Below the pieces are notes generated by a model. The model had not been told where the DNA came from. It searched no databases and saw only the letters and a program-made list of their open reading frames with translations. A DNA stretch of 46,488 nucleotides from an uncultured Bacillota bacterium (GTDB lineage Bacteria; Bacillota_I; Bacilli_A; RF39; UBA660): contig CAMJOB010000001.1 in the NCBI GenBank assembly GCA_946407495.1, positions 73,549 through 120,036 on the forward strand, written 5' to 3'. Position 1 is the stretch's first letter. The number at the start of each line of letters is the position of its first letter. Made by a program: the position numbers and the translations under genes. Of the stretch, positions 1 to 13,500 are shown piece after piece.

Positions 1-2
1 AT

Positions 3-3000
3 GATAATTTAACATTTAGTAAGAAATGGTCTGACAGTAGTGCTGCTTCTGATAAATATAAGGATTATCCGTTCCTTTCTTTAATAGCTCCTAAATATTC
101 AAGCATTGTATTTACAGAAGGAATCCCTGGTTCTGGAAAAAGTACAGGTGTTTATTTATCAACTATTAAAATGATACAGAATAATGCTTCTTTAAAAAAT
201 GCTGGCATACTTGATAATGTTGCATTTGTATATGCAGCAGGTAATAGCACAAAAGAAGAGGATAGAAAAGCAGCTGTTAAAAACGCACAACGTTCTATTG
301 AATATTTAAATCTAGATCCTAATAAAACTAAAGCAATGTCTTTAGAAGACATGATGAACTCTATCACATTAGGTGGTCAATCAGCAAGAGATAAGAATCG
401 TTCTACAAAAGATAAAAATAATTATTGGGATATTCCTGAAAATACATATGATTTAAATTCTGATAAAGAAGTTAGATCAACAACAGAGGTAATTCAAACC
501 GATAAACCTTATAGTTTAATCATTATTGATGAAATTAGTAATATTGGAATGTTTGACCTTGATACTTTAAATGTATATGCTGAGAAATATGGATTAACTA
601 TTCTTGGTGCTGGTGATTGTGACCAGTCTGGAATATCAGGAAATTATAGTTTTAAAAAGCACGATCTTGAATTTGATCTTCCTATAAACTTATATAATAT
701 AAACTTCATTAGATCTCCTAAGTTAGGAATCTCAATGAGAACTAATAATTATCAGAAAACTAAGAATCTTGGTCCTGCTCAATATTGGGTAAATAATGAT
801 TGTAACTTAGACCTTCATTATTATGAGGATGAAACAGGATTATATGGTGATAAAGTATATTCTGTATCTGGAGATAATGGAGAATTAGATTTATCTGATG
901 ATTTAGATGAAATATTAAAAGATGTTGATAGAATAGTTCAAACTTTAAATGAAGGTGAAAAGATAGGATATGTATTTGAAGATGGTACAGAATCTGACCT
1001 TTATAAAAAATTAACAGAAAAATATTCTGATTATATAGAGTTACTTCCAGGAACTACCTCACAAGGTAAAGAAGGACAATACTATATTATAGAACTTTCT
1101 GAAGAAAATGGTAACTTTAAAAATGATCTTTATACAGCTATTACTCGTTCTTCACAAGGTAGTTTAGTTATTACTGATGGAGCTGGAATAAACAGTATAC
1201 AAGATACAGAAACTCACTCAGAATCATTCTCAGAAAATTCTATTGCTAAATTTGCAAAGAATAGAAAGGATGTATTAACAAGAGTTACAACTTCAGGAAA
1301 TCCTGTTAAATATGTAGCACCTACTAAAGTTGAAAGTATTACAAATAACCCTACTTCAACTCCACCAAGTGCTCCAACAACACCAACAAATAATCCTTCT
1401 ATTAATATAAATGCACCTGCTCCAAGTACTCCAACTAATAATCCACCTGCTACACCAAGTAATAATGGATTAAATACAGGAAATACAGGAACAGTTCAAC
1501 CTGTTGGAGGAGGTTCACAAGCTAAATCATCATTAGCTAATTTAAGTGATGATGATTTTAGAGCATATGTTGATAATATAATTGACCAAGATGGATCTAT
1601 TACTCTTTCTGATGAAGAAGAAAAGAATAGAATGTCAAAACTATATTCAGATTATCTGGAAACAGTTAATGTAGACGATGGAACTAGTACTTATACAAAG
1701 CCAGAACCACTTGAATTACAAGATACAACATTACCAAATGGTGATAAATTATCAGTTGGAGATTGGGTTGTATTTTCTCGTGACTATATAGAAAGTGGTT
1801 TAGAAAATGGACATCATGCATTTAGAGTTAATAAAATTTTCGATGATGGAAAAATTGAATTAACTCCTAATTCTCCTACAGAATATCTTATTATGTCAGT
1901 TGATGACTTATATAAGAAATTAATAAAAGTATTTGATAATGAAAATGAAGCCGTCACATATGCAAGATCAGATGAATCTAAAGCATATTATACTAATCTT
2001 AACTCTGCAAATACTGAAGAGGAGGAAATTCCTGAAAATGGACTTGGAGTACAAACAGAAGAAGATGCAGAAGGACTTGTAATAGGATTAACAGATACCT
2101 TTGACGGAAACCCAGACCTTCAAATTTCAGATGCTAATAAACTATATAATTTATATATGTATACGTTTAATACATTTGAAACAGGTGTTTAGGACGTAAA
2201 TGGTTATCCTGTTCAATGGGGTTCTGATACAGCAAGACATGAACTTCGTTTAGACAGTATAAACGGTCTTATGAATCTTGATAAAAAATTAGGAAAGAGT
2301 GTTCGTAAAATAGTTGAGTATAATGCAATAATTAATGAAATTCGTTCTGCTGTATTCAATACTGCTGATAAAGCAAAACTTGAAGCAAAACTTAATAAAA
2401 TATTTGATAAATATTTTGGAGTTAATGGAATTTCAACGATATTTGGATTAGTTAGTCATTCTGAACCAAAGGATAGTGATTCAGAATGGAGTAGTTCAAC
2501 AGGAGATTTTCGTCGTTTACAAAGACACAAAGACGAAACTATTCAATTTACTAATTCTGTTAATGGAAAATCTTATAAATATTTAAGAAAAACAATTTCT
2601 ATTGAAATTGCAAGTAATGGAGAAGACATTTTAGAATTACCTCTATTATGTTTCCCAAATCCTATAACAATATTTAATTCATTAGAAGATATTAGAAAAG
2701 ATTTAGCTCCTATAGTTGGTTTCACAGATATAGCAGATGCTAAACAATTAGATGATATTCTAAATAAAGCTGATGATATATTTAAAATATTTAAAAATAA
2801 GTACGATCCTTTTATAAAATTAATTAAATTATATAGAGGTATAACAGATGATTCTTTTAGAAAAATTAAAGATAAAAACTGGACTCCTGCTAAAGCATTT
2901 AGTAATAAAGGTATAGTTCCTATTGGTACTGAAAGAGGATTTGATTATTTAGAGGAAGGATATGAATACGAACCAGAATTCGTTAATATTTCTGCACTAA

Positions 3001-4598
3001 ATGAAAAACAAGATTTAGTAATATCTAAATTAATGTATTCTCAAAACGGAACTATTGAAAATGCAAAAGGTCAATTAATAGAAATAGATGGAAATGAGTA
3101 TTTAATAGCTCCTGGTTATCCATTTGTTTTAATGAGTACAGATAAGTCTTTAACTAATACTAAAGAATTAGTTAATGCTTTTATTGAAGATTTAAATAAT
3201 AAAGCTGAATCACCTCGTGTAAGTTTAATATATGTTCTTCCACCTAAAATTAGTACAGAAGATTATTTATTAAATCTTGCTAAGATATATACTAAAGTAT
3301 CAGATGCTATTCCAAATGTAGGTAATTCAGAAACAGGATATCGCATAATTGAAGCCTTATTTGCAGATGAAAACTTTGTAAATTCAATTCTTCAAAATAG
3401 TTGGCTTAATAATTCTGTTGAGAAAGTTAAACTTGTAAAGAAACTTCTTGAAGAAATAAAAACTATAGGCGAAGATTCAAATGATAATAGATCTATTGAT
3501 GACATCTTATTAGAAACTATAAAATTTGAAGGAAATACAGTACAAAAACGACATTTCTTTAAAAATATATTAATGGAGTTAGCATACCCAGAAGTTAAGT
3601 CTAGTATTCCAAGTAAGAGATTAAGTGGAAAACTAAGAAGTAATCAAGATGTGGTTAATGCTATAAAAGATATACTTGAAAAGAACAATTTAAATATTTA
3701 TTTAAGAGCTAATAAGAAAATCCAAGGTTAGAGTTACGGACCATTCAATGAATTAGACCAAGATAATAATTATAATGTAATGGTAAACGGAAAACCACTA
3801 CCTTATCAAATTCATGGAAATGTTATAACTAATACTTTCTATGGTAATGTACAACCTCTACTTGATGATTTCCTTAGCAATGATGGAAAGTCTGATAGAA
3901 TGGATTATATTCATCGTCACTCTGTTTCTGGTTATCAACCTAATTCTAAATATCAAAAGATTAGTAAAATACTTAATGAAGTTAAACAGAAAACAGGTTT
4001 AGATATTAACATGGCTTCATTAGGAACAGATGAAATCGGAAACATTGCTCAACAAATAAATGATAAAACAGATTATATAGCATTTAAAATAAATGGCAAA
4101 TTAAAAATATTTAATAAAGTAGACTTTAAGAAATCTCTATTATTAGATGAAAATTCAGTAAATAGTATATCTTCATTACAATTAAATCATAATGGTGATG
4201 CATCTTTTGTTATTAAAAACGAAGATACAGGAGAAGTTTATAAAGCTAACTATTATGAAAGTGAAGAAGCTATTGAAATATTTACATCTAAAGGAAAAGA
4301 AGCTACTTATGTATTGACAGATGACGATTTCAATAATATTTCTAAAACTTTATTAGATAATATAGGAAATATTCATATTATGTAGAGAGGTTTAATTAAT
4401 AAAATATTAAACGCTGCAAATAGTGTAGAACTTACTACAGAATTATAGAACTTCCCATTAGATTTAGATAAAGCTAAAGTATTATTTGGTAAAGCAATTT
4501 CAGATGAACAATTATTACAAAAAGTTTTAGATACAATTTAGAAAAAAGAGCCAGAAACTAATTGTGGTTCTCAATCGAAAAAAATAAAATTAGTATGA
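3..4598 (+). CDS. Giant protein with N-terminal SF1 helicase domain, TAG-recoded, 5' truncated
   Basis: The frame is open from the first codon of the window, so the N-terminus is missing; about 1,531 residues are visible. A helicase superfamily 1 (UvrD/RecD-like) core is seen: Walker A GIPGSGKST near visible residue 40, Walker B LIIIDEIS, a GDCDQSG motif III, and motif VI YTAITRS. A Pro/Thr/Asn-rich linker with repeated TPTNNP follows (about nt 1310-1515). The remaining two thirds is unrecognised. Five in-frame TAGs (2190, 3729, 4383, 4446, 4539) break the frame in the ORF track, yet the same frame continues with the same composition after each, so TAG is read as an amino acid, probably Gln. 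The gene ends at TGA 4596-4598, overlapping the next ATG as ATGA. It belongs to the giant-gene block with the RNA polymerase. Helicase call is good; the role is inferred (unwinding for the injected polymerase, or genome ejection). Confidence 0.85.
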
Positions 4599-7500
4599 GT
4601 CAATTATGTTCAATAACTGATGAAGTAAGAAAAAAGATTGAAACAGATATAGCTAATCTATGTTTTGAGGCAGGTGAATTAGACCTGTCCTCAACATAGA
4701 TTAAATTAAATTTTAAATCTTTATTTCAAACTTATAAGGATTATGTTCCTTTAAATGATGTAGTTAGCGAAATCGTTAAAGTTGCTAACAATTATGGAAT
4801 GATGGGAGAAGCATTTTTCTTTGATGATGAAAGAGAAATAGAAAACATCATTCAAGAAGCAAATACTTTAATTCCAAGTGAAGTTGATACTGCATCTACT
4901 GAAAAACTATTAGATGCAAATAGAAACGTTTTAGGTAAAGACGTTAAAAAAGATTTTTTAATTAGAGCTTATGGAACTGCTGTTGATGTTAGATTAAAAG
5001 TAGAAAAAGAAGCTTCTATTGCATTGTTTAATTCTATGATAATAGATAGAATTAACGGAAGAACTATGTCTTCAGTACACGAACTAAATAACAACATAAG
5101 AAATTATCAACAAGAATTATTTGATAATGTTATTTCTTATTTAAAAGATTATTATCTTAATGCTCCTGGTTTAGGATTTGATATTAGTATATTTGATGAT
5201 ACTACTATGTATAAGCCTGATGAACAAGGTAATATACAATATACAGGTATTGTTAATAAACTTGATTCAGTAATTCAAAAACAACTCGCTCGTGATAATT
5301 TTCCAGATGGAATGTTAGAAAAATTATCAACAAGTGAAAAATCAGAAGATCAAAATAAATTAAAAGCGTATAACTCTTGGCAAATTCTCACTCACTTTGA
5401 TTCTTTTATGAAAATAAGATATGGTGAAGCTATCGAAATTACAGATTTCGGTGATATGAGATTTACAGGAGAAAATAAATATAACCGTTCTGCAAAAGGA
5501 ACAAAGAATAACACTACTTGGAGAAATAGTGATGAAATAAAACTTAATGAAGAAGTTGATAATATTATTCAAGAACTTGTAAATACTACTCCATTATTAA
5601 CATATGAAACTGATACTCAAATAGGTTACTTAGATTTTGCAACCTTTTCTGATATATTAGGACGTATTAAAGAATGTGTATATGATGGAGATGATATTTT
5701 ATTTGATGATAATTTCATTGAAAAATATGAGGACTCATTATCTTTATATACTCAAAGAGTAATTAAAGATAAATCATTTAAGCAAATTATTAATTCTATT
5801 AGATTAAATCCTCAAAAGTATTTAAGTGCTTTATTTGAAATATTATCTAATCAAAGAACTTTCGATGCTATCACTTCTGATACAGGTGTATTTAATAAAT
5901 TTAGAATTGAAGATAAAAACGTTATTTATTCTATACATAAAGGTATTACAAGTAGCTATGATCTTACAGCAGTAAATGCTATTGTTGGATCAGATAAAAC
6001 TAATACTATTTATGAAGAAATGGCACAAGCTTGTGATTCTATTTTTAAAATTAATTTCTTACAATATTATAAAGGACAAGACGGACTTGTAAAAGTAAGA
6101 AATATGAATAATACAAGACTTGATACATTACTTCGTAGTATTAGACAAGCTGCTAAAGCTAAAAATAATAAATTAGTTCCTGGTCAATGTATTGATAACG
6201 GAAATGATACTTATATTATAAAAGGAACTACAATTACTTATAAAAAGAACAAAGATGGAAACTTTAATGGTATTGAATTTAATATTCCAAATACTTCTAT
6301 TAAAGTTGAAGTTAATATAGACGGTAAAGTTTCTTATAATGTAAATGGTAAAAATGCAACAAGTTTAACACTTTATAGTAAAAGTTATAATAAATCAGAT
6401 TTATTTGATTTTATTAATAACGTTTTAGGACAAAATATTTCTGAAACAACATTAGAAAATATGCAAAGTTCACAATTAAGTACAAATCTTACAAATTTAA
6501 CTAACTTTGCATCAAGAATATTATTTAATTCTATTGTTTCTAATGTTACTCTTAAAGGATTTAACTTTGTTACAACAATAAAATCTCGTCTTTCAAATGT
6601 TTTTGGAGAGAACCATAATTACAGAATTGATAAAAATATGAAAGAGATTGATTTAATACACAGTAGTGATATTAATACAATCGAATCACTTGCTAATGCT
6701 ATTGCAATAGAGCAAGGTCTTTTATCATCTTCACAAATTAAAAGTGGATCTGGAAGTGCTCAATCTCAACAATCTTTAAGTCGTCTTTTAGGTGGTATAC
6801 AATCTCAATTTAGTCTACAAAATAAAAGCATTAACTCAGCTACTAAAAACGCAATGATTCTTGACACTAAATTATTAAAAGGTGTTTATACAGCACGTGA
6901 ATATTATGATTTACTAACTGTAAGAGATCATACAAAATTCAATGTAAATGAATTTGAGACTTCAATGTTCTTATATGATTTTATAGGAGGTTTAATACCT
7001 AATAATGATTATAATCGTTTAATAGGAAATGGAACTATTGCTTTAATTCCTTCTGTAAACTCTGATAAAAATACTATTGGTCGTATACTTATTGATTTAA
7101 ATTATAGAGTTAAAATAGGTAATGAAGAAAAAGCACTTCGCGATTTAACTCCAAGTGAATTAGAAGGATTAATTTGTAGAGAATTAGGTGACATTTATAG
7201 GAACGTTGAATCTAAAATTAATTCTGATTTTGATACAGTATTAGCTGGAACACAAAATTCATTACGTTATACACAAAATTCATTTGATGCATTTAATGAA
7301 AAACATAAAATTGTTGATCCTGAGACAGGAAAAGTTAAATATGATTCAGCTCGTGCATTAAATAGATTAATTAAAGACTATAATTTAAGAAATAGACATA
7401 AACCTGTTTCAATAACAGACCAAATCCATTTTATAACTAATAAAGATGGAAGTATTTCTCCAAATAAAAATATATTACAATATATTGATCAATTTGTAGA

Positions 7501-10500
7501 TGAACCACAATATATTGGAGAAATTACACAATTCCATCAATTTATGAACCATAAAAGAGCAGACGTTCTTGGAACATTATTACGTTCTAATTTTAAAGTT
7601 GATTTAACAGAAAATACTCCTATTACAACATATCTAAAAGAACAAAATAAAAATTGGATTGACGATAAACATGGAGAATTAATATTAGGACGTGTTAAAA
7701 TAAATGGTATTGAACATGACATTAGAACTAAAACTGATTTAATAAGAATTAAACAGAAATTACTTGAACATCTTAATTCTGAGTTAGTTAATTTAGGAAA
7801 AGAGGTTGATGTTAATAATTATATAGGTTTAAAGAAAAAAGTAGGACAAACTCCTGAAGATTTAGCAAAAATTAAACAATTTGAAGAAACTGATTTAATT
7901 AGAAATTATAATGATGTTATATACGCATTAGATAAACTTGCAAATTCTGATCTTCTTTATGAACCTCAAGTATTAACAGGTTTAGAAAACTTCAATGTTG
8001 AATTTAAATTAAATCCACTTGTAGACCAATATAACACTCTTGATTATTTATTTACTCAAGAATTTATGATTTCTACAGTAGGAACTCTTGCTGCACATCC
8101 TCTTAAAAAATCAGATGGAAATATAGAACATGACGAAGCTGGACGTTTCCAAGCTCAGCACAAACGTAATGTATCTATGACTGCTACTATGCAAGAGTTT
8201 GCTTTAGGATTAATAAATGGAATACCTACTGACTATAATATTGCTGTTATTGATGATGTTAAAGATGTTCAATATAACGTAACAGGAGATATTGATGATG
8301 GTATTAAACCATTTGACGGTGCTACTTTTGTAAATCCATTTATAGTTCATCTTGAAAATAATTCTCTTGGTGCTGCTAAAGCTGGTATTACTAAGAAACA
8401 ATTCGTTCATTTCTATGATGAAGGAACTGCAAACGGCGGTATTATTAAAACTGCAGGTTTCGGACTTACTAATGACTGGATTAGAACATCACCTTTCATG
8501 GAAAAAATGATGTATAAAATGACACAAGGTAAATGGTTTGGTCCAAATGGTGAACCTGTTGTTGTTGATATATTAGGTGGAATACAAAAGAGAATACAAG
8601 TTCCTTACTATTTTAGAAAAGGAAATAAATATTATAAAGTAACTCAAATAGTAAATAAAGGTAATAATAGATATGATGTTCTTGGTGGAATGGTTAGAGT
8701 TTATAACCCAGAAGGAACATTAAAATGTGAATTAACTAGAGATGTTGATGAAACAGAAGTAGTTAATTTAAATAATTTATTTACTGAAGACGTTGAAGGT
8801 GGAGTTCTTGTTGATTCTAACTATAGTTTATGGAATTTATTTGGAGGTAAAAATTCTGTTGAAGTTATAAACGGAAAATTAGTTCCTTCTGAATTTTCTA
8901 TTAAAAATGTAGTAACTGCAATGAATACAATAGGTTTAAATCCTAATACAGGAGCAGAACTTACTGAAGAAGAAATTGCTAACATTAGAACACAAGACGA
9001 TGTATATCAACCTTTAAAACATTCTGATATTCATTATATGCCTACAGTTGGTGCTGTTAAACAAGGTGCTGCAAACATAAATACAAAGGATTTATTCTTT
9101 AATGATGAACCTTTAAACTTTATGAAAATCCATATGTATCAAGCAGGTATTCAGCTTGATAAAGAGCATCACGCAGACGGATCTGAACTATCACTTATGA
9201 CACAGGTTATGAATGCTTGTGCACATAAAGGATTCTCTCTTGATGATTCTATGGAAATGTATAGAGCATTAAGAACACTTACTGATATAGGAACAAGTGA
9301 ATTACTTGAACCAATTAAAGAGTATATTAATGATGAAAATGTTGACACTCAAAAAGCAATTGTTGAAGCTACTGTTAATACAGTTGTTAAAGCATTAGCA
9401 AGACAATCAATGAGTGAAAATGATTTACTTTCTGTTTTCGCATCTGAATTAATTGATAAAGTTAAAACAGGACAAAAATTAAAAACTGAGGATTTCTTAG
9501 AGAAACTTCCAAAAGATAATCCTGCTGTATATGCTAAATTCTTATCAACAGTTTCTGTATTCTTAACAAATTCTGGTATTAAAATGAAAATTCCAGGAAT
9601 CTTATCAGTTCTTACTCCATCGTATAATATTATGCAAATGTATACTATACCAAAGGGAACAAACCCAGATGGTTCAATTAGATACATTGATGTAAAGTAT
9701 GAACAATTAGAATATAACGAAGACGGAATATCTGCTGAAGAATATCTTCAAGCAATACAACAAAATGCACCTGTTGTACTTGAAACAACACTTGACGAAA
9801 ACGGACAACCTGTACAAAATATAAACTTCAATTATTTAGAAATAGGTAAAACTTATATAATTGATGGAAAATCTGTACAGATTAAAACTCCAAGACAACG
9901 TAGTGATATAAAAAGACGTATATTACAAGGAGGTTATACTTCTATAGTTCAAGACCTTACAGTAGGTCACGAATTAGGAAACTATGATGTATTATTTAAA
10001 GGTAATATTGGAGAAAATAGTTATGATTATTCATTATGGGATTTAGACTCTGTTAGAGCATTGTTTGATTTAAAAGAAATACTTGATGAAAAGGATTTCC
10101 TTAAACAACAAGAACTTTATTCTGTATTTAAACATAACTATGAACATCTTTTACCTAATGGAGAATTTGATTATAAACAATTAGAGAAATATCTACGTAA
10201 ACTTGTTAGACAAGATAACTTAGTTTTATCAGAAAACGGAAACGATTTTACTGATAAACAAACAGTCTTAATTGATGGACAAGAAGTCTTAGTTAATAAA
10301 ACAAGTATTAAGTCAAAACCTTACGAATTAATTCTTCCTAAAATATTTATTAATGAGTTTGGACTTGATCAATATGATCAATTAACTGATATAGCTAATG
10401 ATCCAGATTTCTTTACTTATAAGTTGATTAATAACATTAAACCTACTGCTGATGAAAGTAATTATAGTATTGCTTTATTAAATGGTAGTAAAAATAAGTT

Positions 10501-13500
10501 TACAGGAAAACTAAATCATTATTATATTGCAACATATCCAGAACAAATAAATGGTTTAACTGAATTAAAAATTGATAAATTTTCAGAAAATGGAAACTTA
10601 TACAGAATTGATTCAGATGGAAATCAAATACATTCGTTATCAAGTCAAGAAGATAAAATCTATATTGATAGCTTAGGTAATGAAATAATTTACACTAAGA
10701 ACCCTGGTTTTTATGTTAATCACTTAAATTATACAACAGCTAAAATTTCAGAAACATCTGATCCTGAATTTACATCTGCTGAATTATTTAAAGTAAGTAA
10801 AAATAAATCAGCAAACAGATTTTATCAATTCTTAACTCAAGGTACTGTAGAAGATTCTGATATTTGGGATGAAGAGGCTTTAACTAAATTAAATACTCAA
10901 ATCATTAAAGAACAAAATAGTAAAATTGATGATATTATAGACATTGATAGTGATAATGATCATCCTCTTGCTAACTATTTAAAAACTTTAGGTAGAGAAA
11001 TGCATTCTTCTTTCTTAAAATCATTAGAAACAGTTGCTTCTCGTACACCTTCTCAATCAATGCAATCATTCATGCCTATGAAGATTGTAGCATTTGATAA
11101 CCCAAATATTAATACTGCTTTCGTATCTACAGCACAGATTTGGTTACAAGGTTCTGACTATTGAATTTCAGTCCGAAATTGACATACGAACCTTTGAATT
11201 AATTCATAAATCGTTGTAGTCATTAAATCTCGTGAACTGACGGGAAACTCCTTAGAGTCTTTTCTACTAATTTATGATAGAAATATACATAAAGGCTTTA
11301 TTTAACTAATAAAGGTATAGTAAAAAAGAAAAGAATTGGACAATCCGCAGCTAAGCATCCTAGATGCAAAAATTAAATATAAGACTTGTAAATTGATGCA
11401 AAATTTTATATTTTTATTTTGTATAAGGATGAAAGTTCATCGACTATCCCAAAAGGGAGTAGAGAGCTTTCATTTAAGTTTAATATTAAAATTTAAATGA
11501 AATGGCAAGAAAAATTAAAAGAAAACTTACTAAAGAACAAAAATCTCTATTAATTTCAATGTTAATTGGAGATGGAACAATCACAAATCATCCAGATTAT
11601 AAATTATCACATTCAGAATCTCAACGAGAATTTTTAGAATGGAAAATTAAATTATTAGAAAAATATGGTTTTGAACATGGTGGTTTAAAAGAATATATAT
11701 CTAAATGTGGATATAATTTAGGAAACAAAGTTTTATATGTTAGAATAAAAACAAATCCTACAATTAAAGCATTAAGAAGAAGTGTTTATAAACCAAAGAA
11801 AACTTTTACTAGAAATTTATTAAATTGGTTAAATCCGTTAGGATTAGCTATATGGTATATGGATGATGGATGTATTAATGTTAATACTTCTATTCAACGT
11901 AGTTCTATACAACATACTTGTAAAATTGCTACTTGTGTAGATGAAGAAACAATTAATATGATGATTACATATTTTAAAGAAATTTGGAATATTAACTTTA
12001 GACCTTTTAAAGAAGGAAAAAATACATATTCTTTAGCAACATCATCTGAACAAGATTGCATAAATTTCGTAAATATAATTAAACCATATGTAGAACAAGT
12101 TCCATCTTTATTATATAAAATTAGAGATAACTTTACAAAAGAAGAATTTATTGCTTATCAGAAAACTGATAACTTTCGAAGCGCGAGACATATAATTGGA
12201 AATTAATTATATGAAGATATAGTCAGTCATATATTGAAAAATATATGGTAAACGGATATTGATGCTGTATCTATTGCAGCATATGATATTGATAAGAGCG
12301 GTAGACTTCCACTTTGGTCTCCTTATGCAGATTTAAGTTCTTTATAGAATATTAACGATTCTATGAAACTACCTTTCCCAACTGGAAAGAATGTAGAACT
12401 TAAAGATATATCAGAAGACGCAACAGATGATGAAAAAGCAGAATTTAATTCTGATGCTCTAAACTACTTTGGCAATTTAATTAATAAATATTCTGATTTA
12501 TTTAATTTTAGAACAAGAAAAAACACTTCACATATTTACTTAAAACAAAATCCTAATTTAACTTTATTATCTGAATTTATTAAAGAAGTTAATGAAAATG
12601 GACTTTATCAATTAAATGATAAATTAAATGAAAGATTATCTAAGGCTTTAAGAATGAAGAAGTGTAATTTTACAGAAGAATTTACATCAATAATTAATGA
12701 ACATAATAATTATCTTAGTAATGTAAGTAATAATAAATTAATTTCTATTGCTAAAAATTATTCTATGTATAAGATGTATAAGATTATTGATACAGCTGCA
12801 AATCTTACTCAAGCACAATCTTCTGTAGATGCTATGACGGGTCCTGTTAAAAATATTACTAAGAACTTTAAAGTTGGTAAACTTATTAATGAACGTACAC
12901 CTGGTAATGTATTTAATAAAGCAGAATCTATCGAAGATAACCAAGTTGGTAAAGATGGTATTAGTATCTGTGCCGTTGGTATGAAAACTTTCTTCGGATT
13001 AACAGAATATTTCAATTATGTTGTTAATAGACCTGTAATAGGAACCGATGAAGAACGTGAAGCAATTAGAAAACAAAAGGATAGAATTGCATTAGGAAGA
13101 AATAAAGAAATAAAAATCTATGTTCCTGGTGAAAAAGGAGCTAGAATTTATAAATATTTCGCTAATATAAATCCTAAGATAGGATCTGAATTATATGATA
13201 CATTATCTGAAACTTATGATGATTCTGATGCGGCTCTAGATTTGTCTGCTTTACTTTCACTTGCTACTGATAATGCTAAAGAGTTACAGTTAAGTAAATT
13301 AAACGCAGGCATTAAGACATTAGGAATGTATGTTTTTGGTGTTTCTATTGGAATGGATATAGAATCAGTATCTAAAATCATGACTTCTGATGTTGGTTTA
13401 TTATTAACAGATCTTACAAAGAGTAACGTATTCACAGGAGAAAAAGGTATATTCTCTATATCAAAAGTTTTCGATTATCTTGAAACAGGTCCTCGTGATA

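Noticed and set aside
1310-1515. TPTNNP-rich stretch as a DNA repeat or CRISPR-like array
   Set aside because: It is low-complexity coding sequence with variable codons and no regular repeat-spacer spacing.
2271-4385. ORFs starting at 2271 and 3780 as independent genes
   Set aside because: They are in the same frame as the upstream gene, separated only by TAG, with open coding sequence before each ATG.
4575-4600. Possible -1 programmed frameshift at an A7 run joining the helicase and polymerase frames
   Set aside because: The heptamer is G-AAA-AAA-A, not a good slippery site in the zero frame, and the stop and start overlap as ATGA (4595-4598), the usual coupling here. Two separate genes explain it better.
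8210-9687. Antisense ORFs within the giant genes (for example 8210-8410, 9349-9687)
   Set aside because: Shadow frames of an AT-rich coding strand; no motif and no own junctions.
11162-11164. TGA as true end of a shorter polymerase
   Set aside because: It would cut the DxDxD motif in the middle, and the missing half lies just past an insert with group I features.
12215-12230. ATAGTCAG near the intron end as the internal guide for the 5' exon
   Set aside because: It is complementary to CTGACTAT, but it lies at the 3' end where the conserved AGATATAGTC (P7 strand) is expected; GTAGTCA at 11216 is better placed and gives the U.G wobble.
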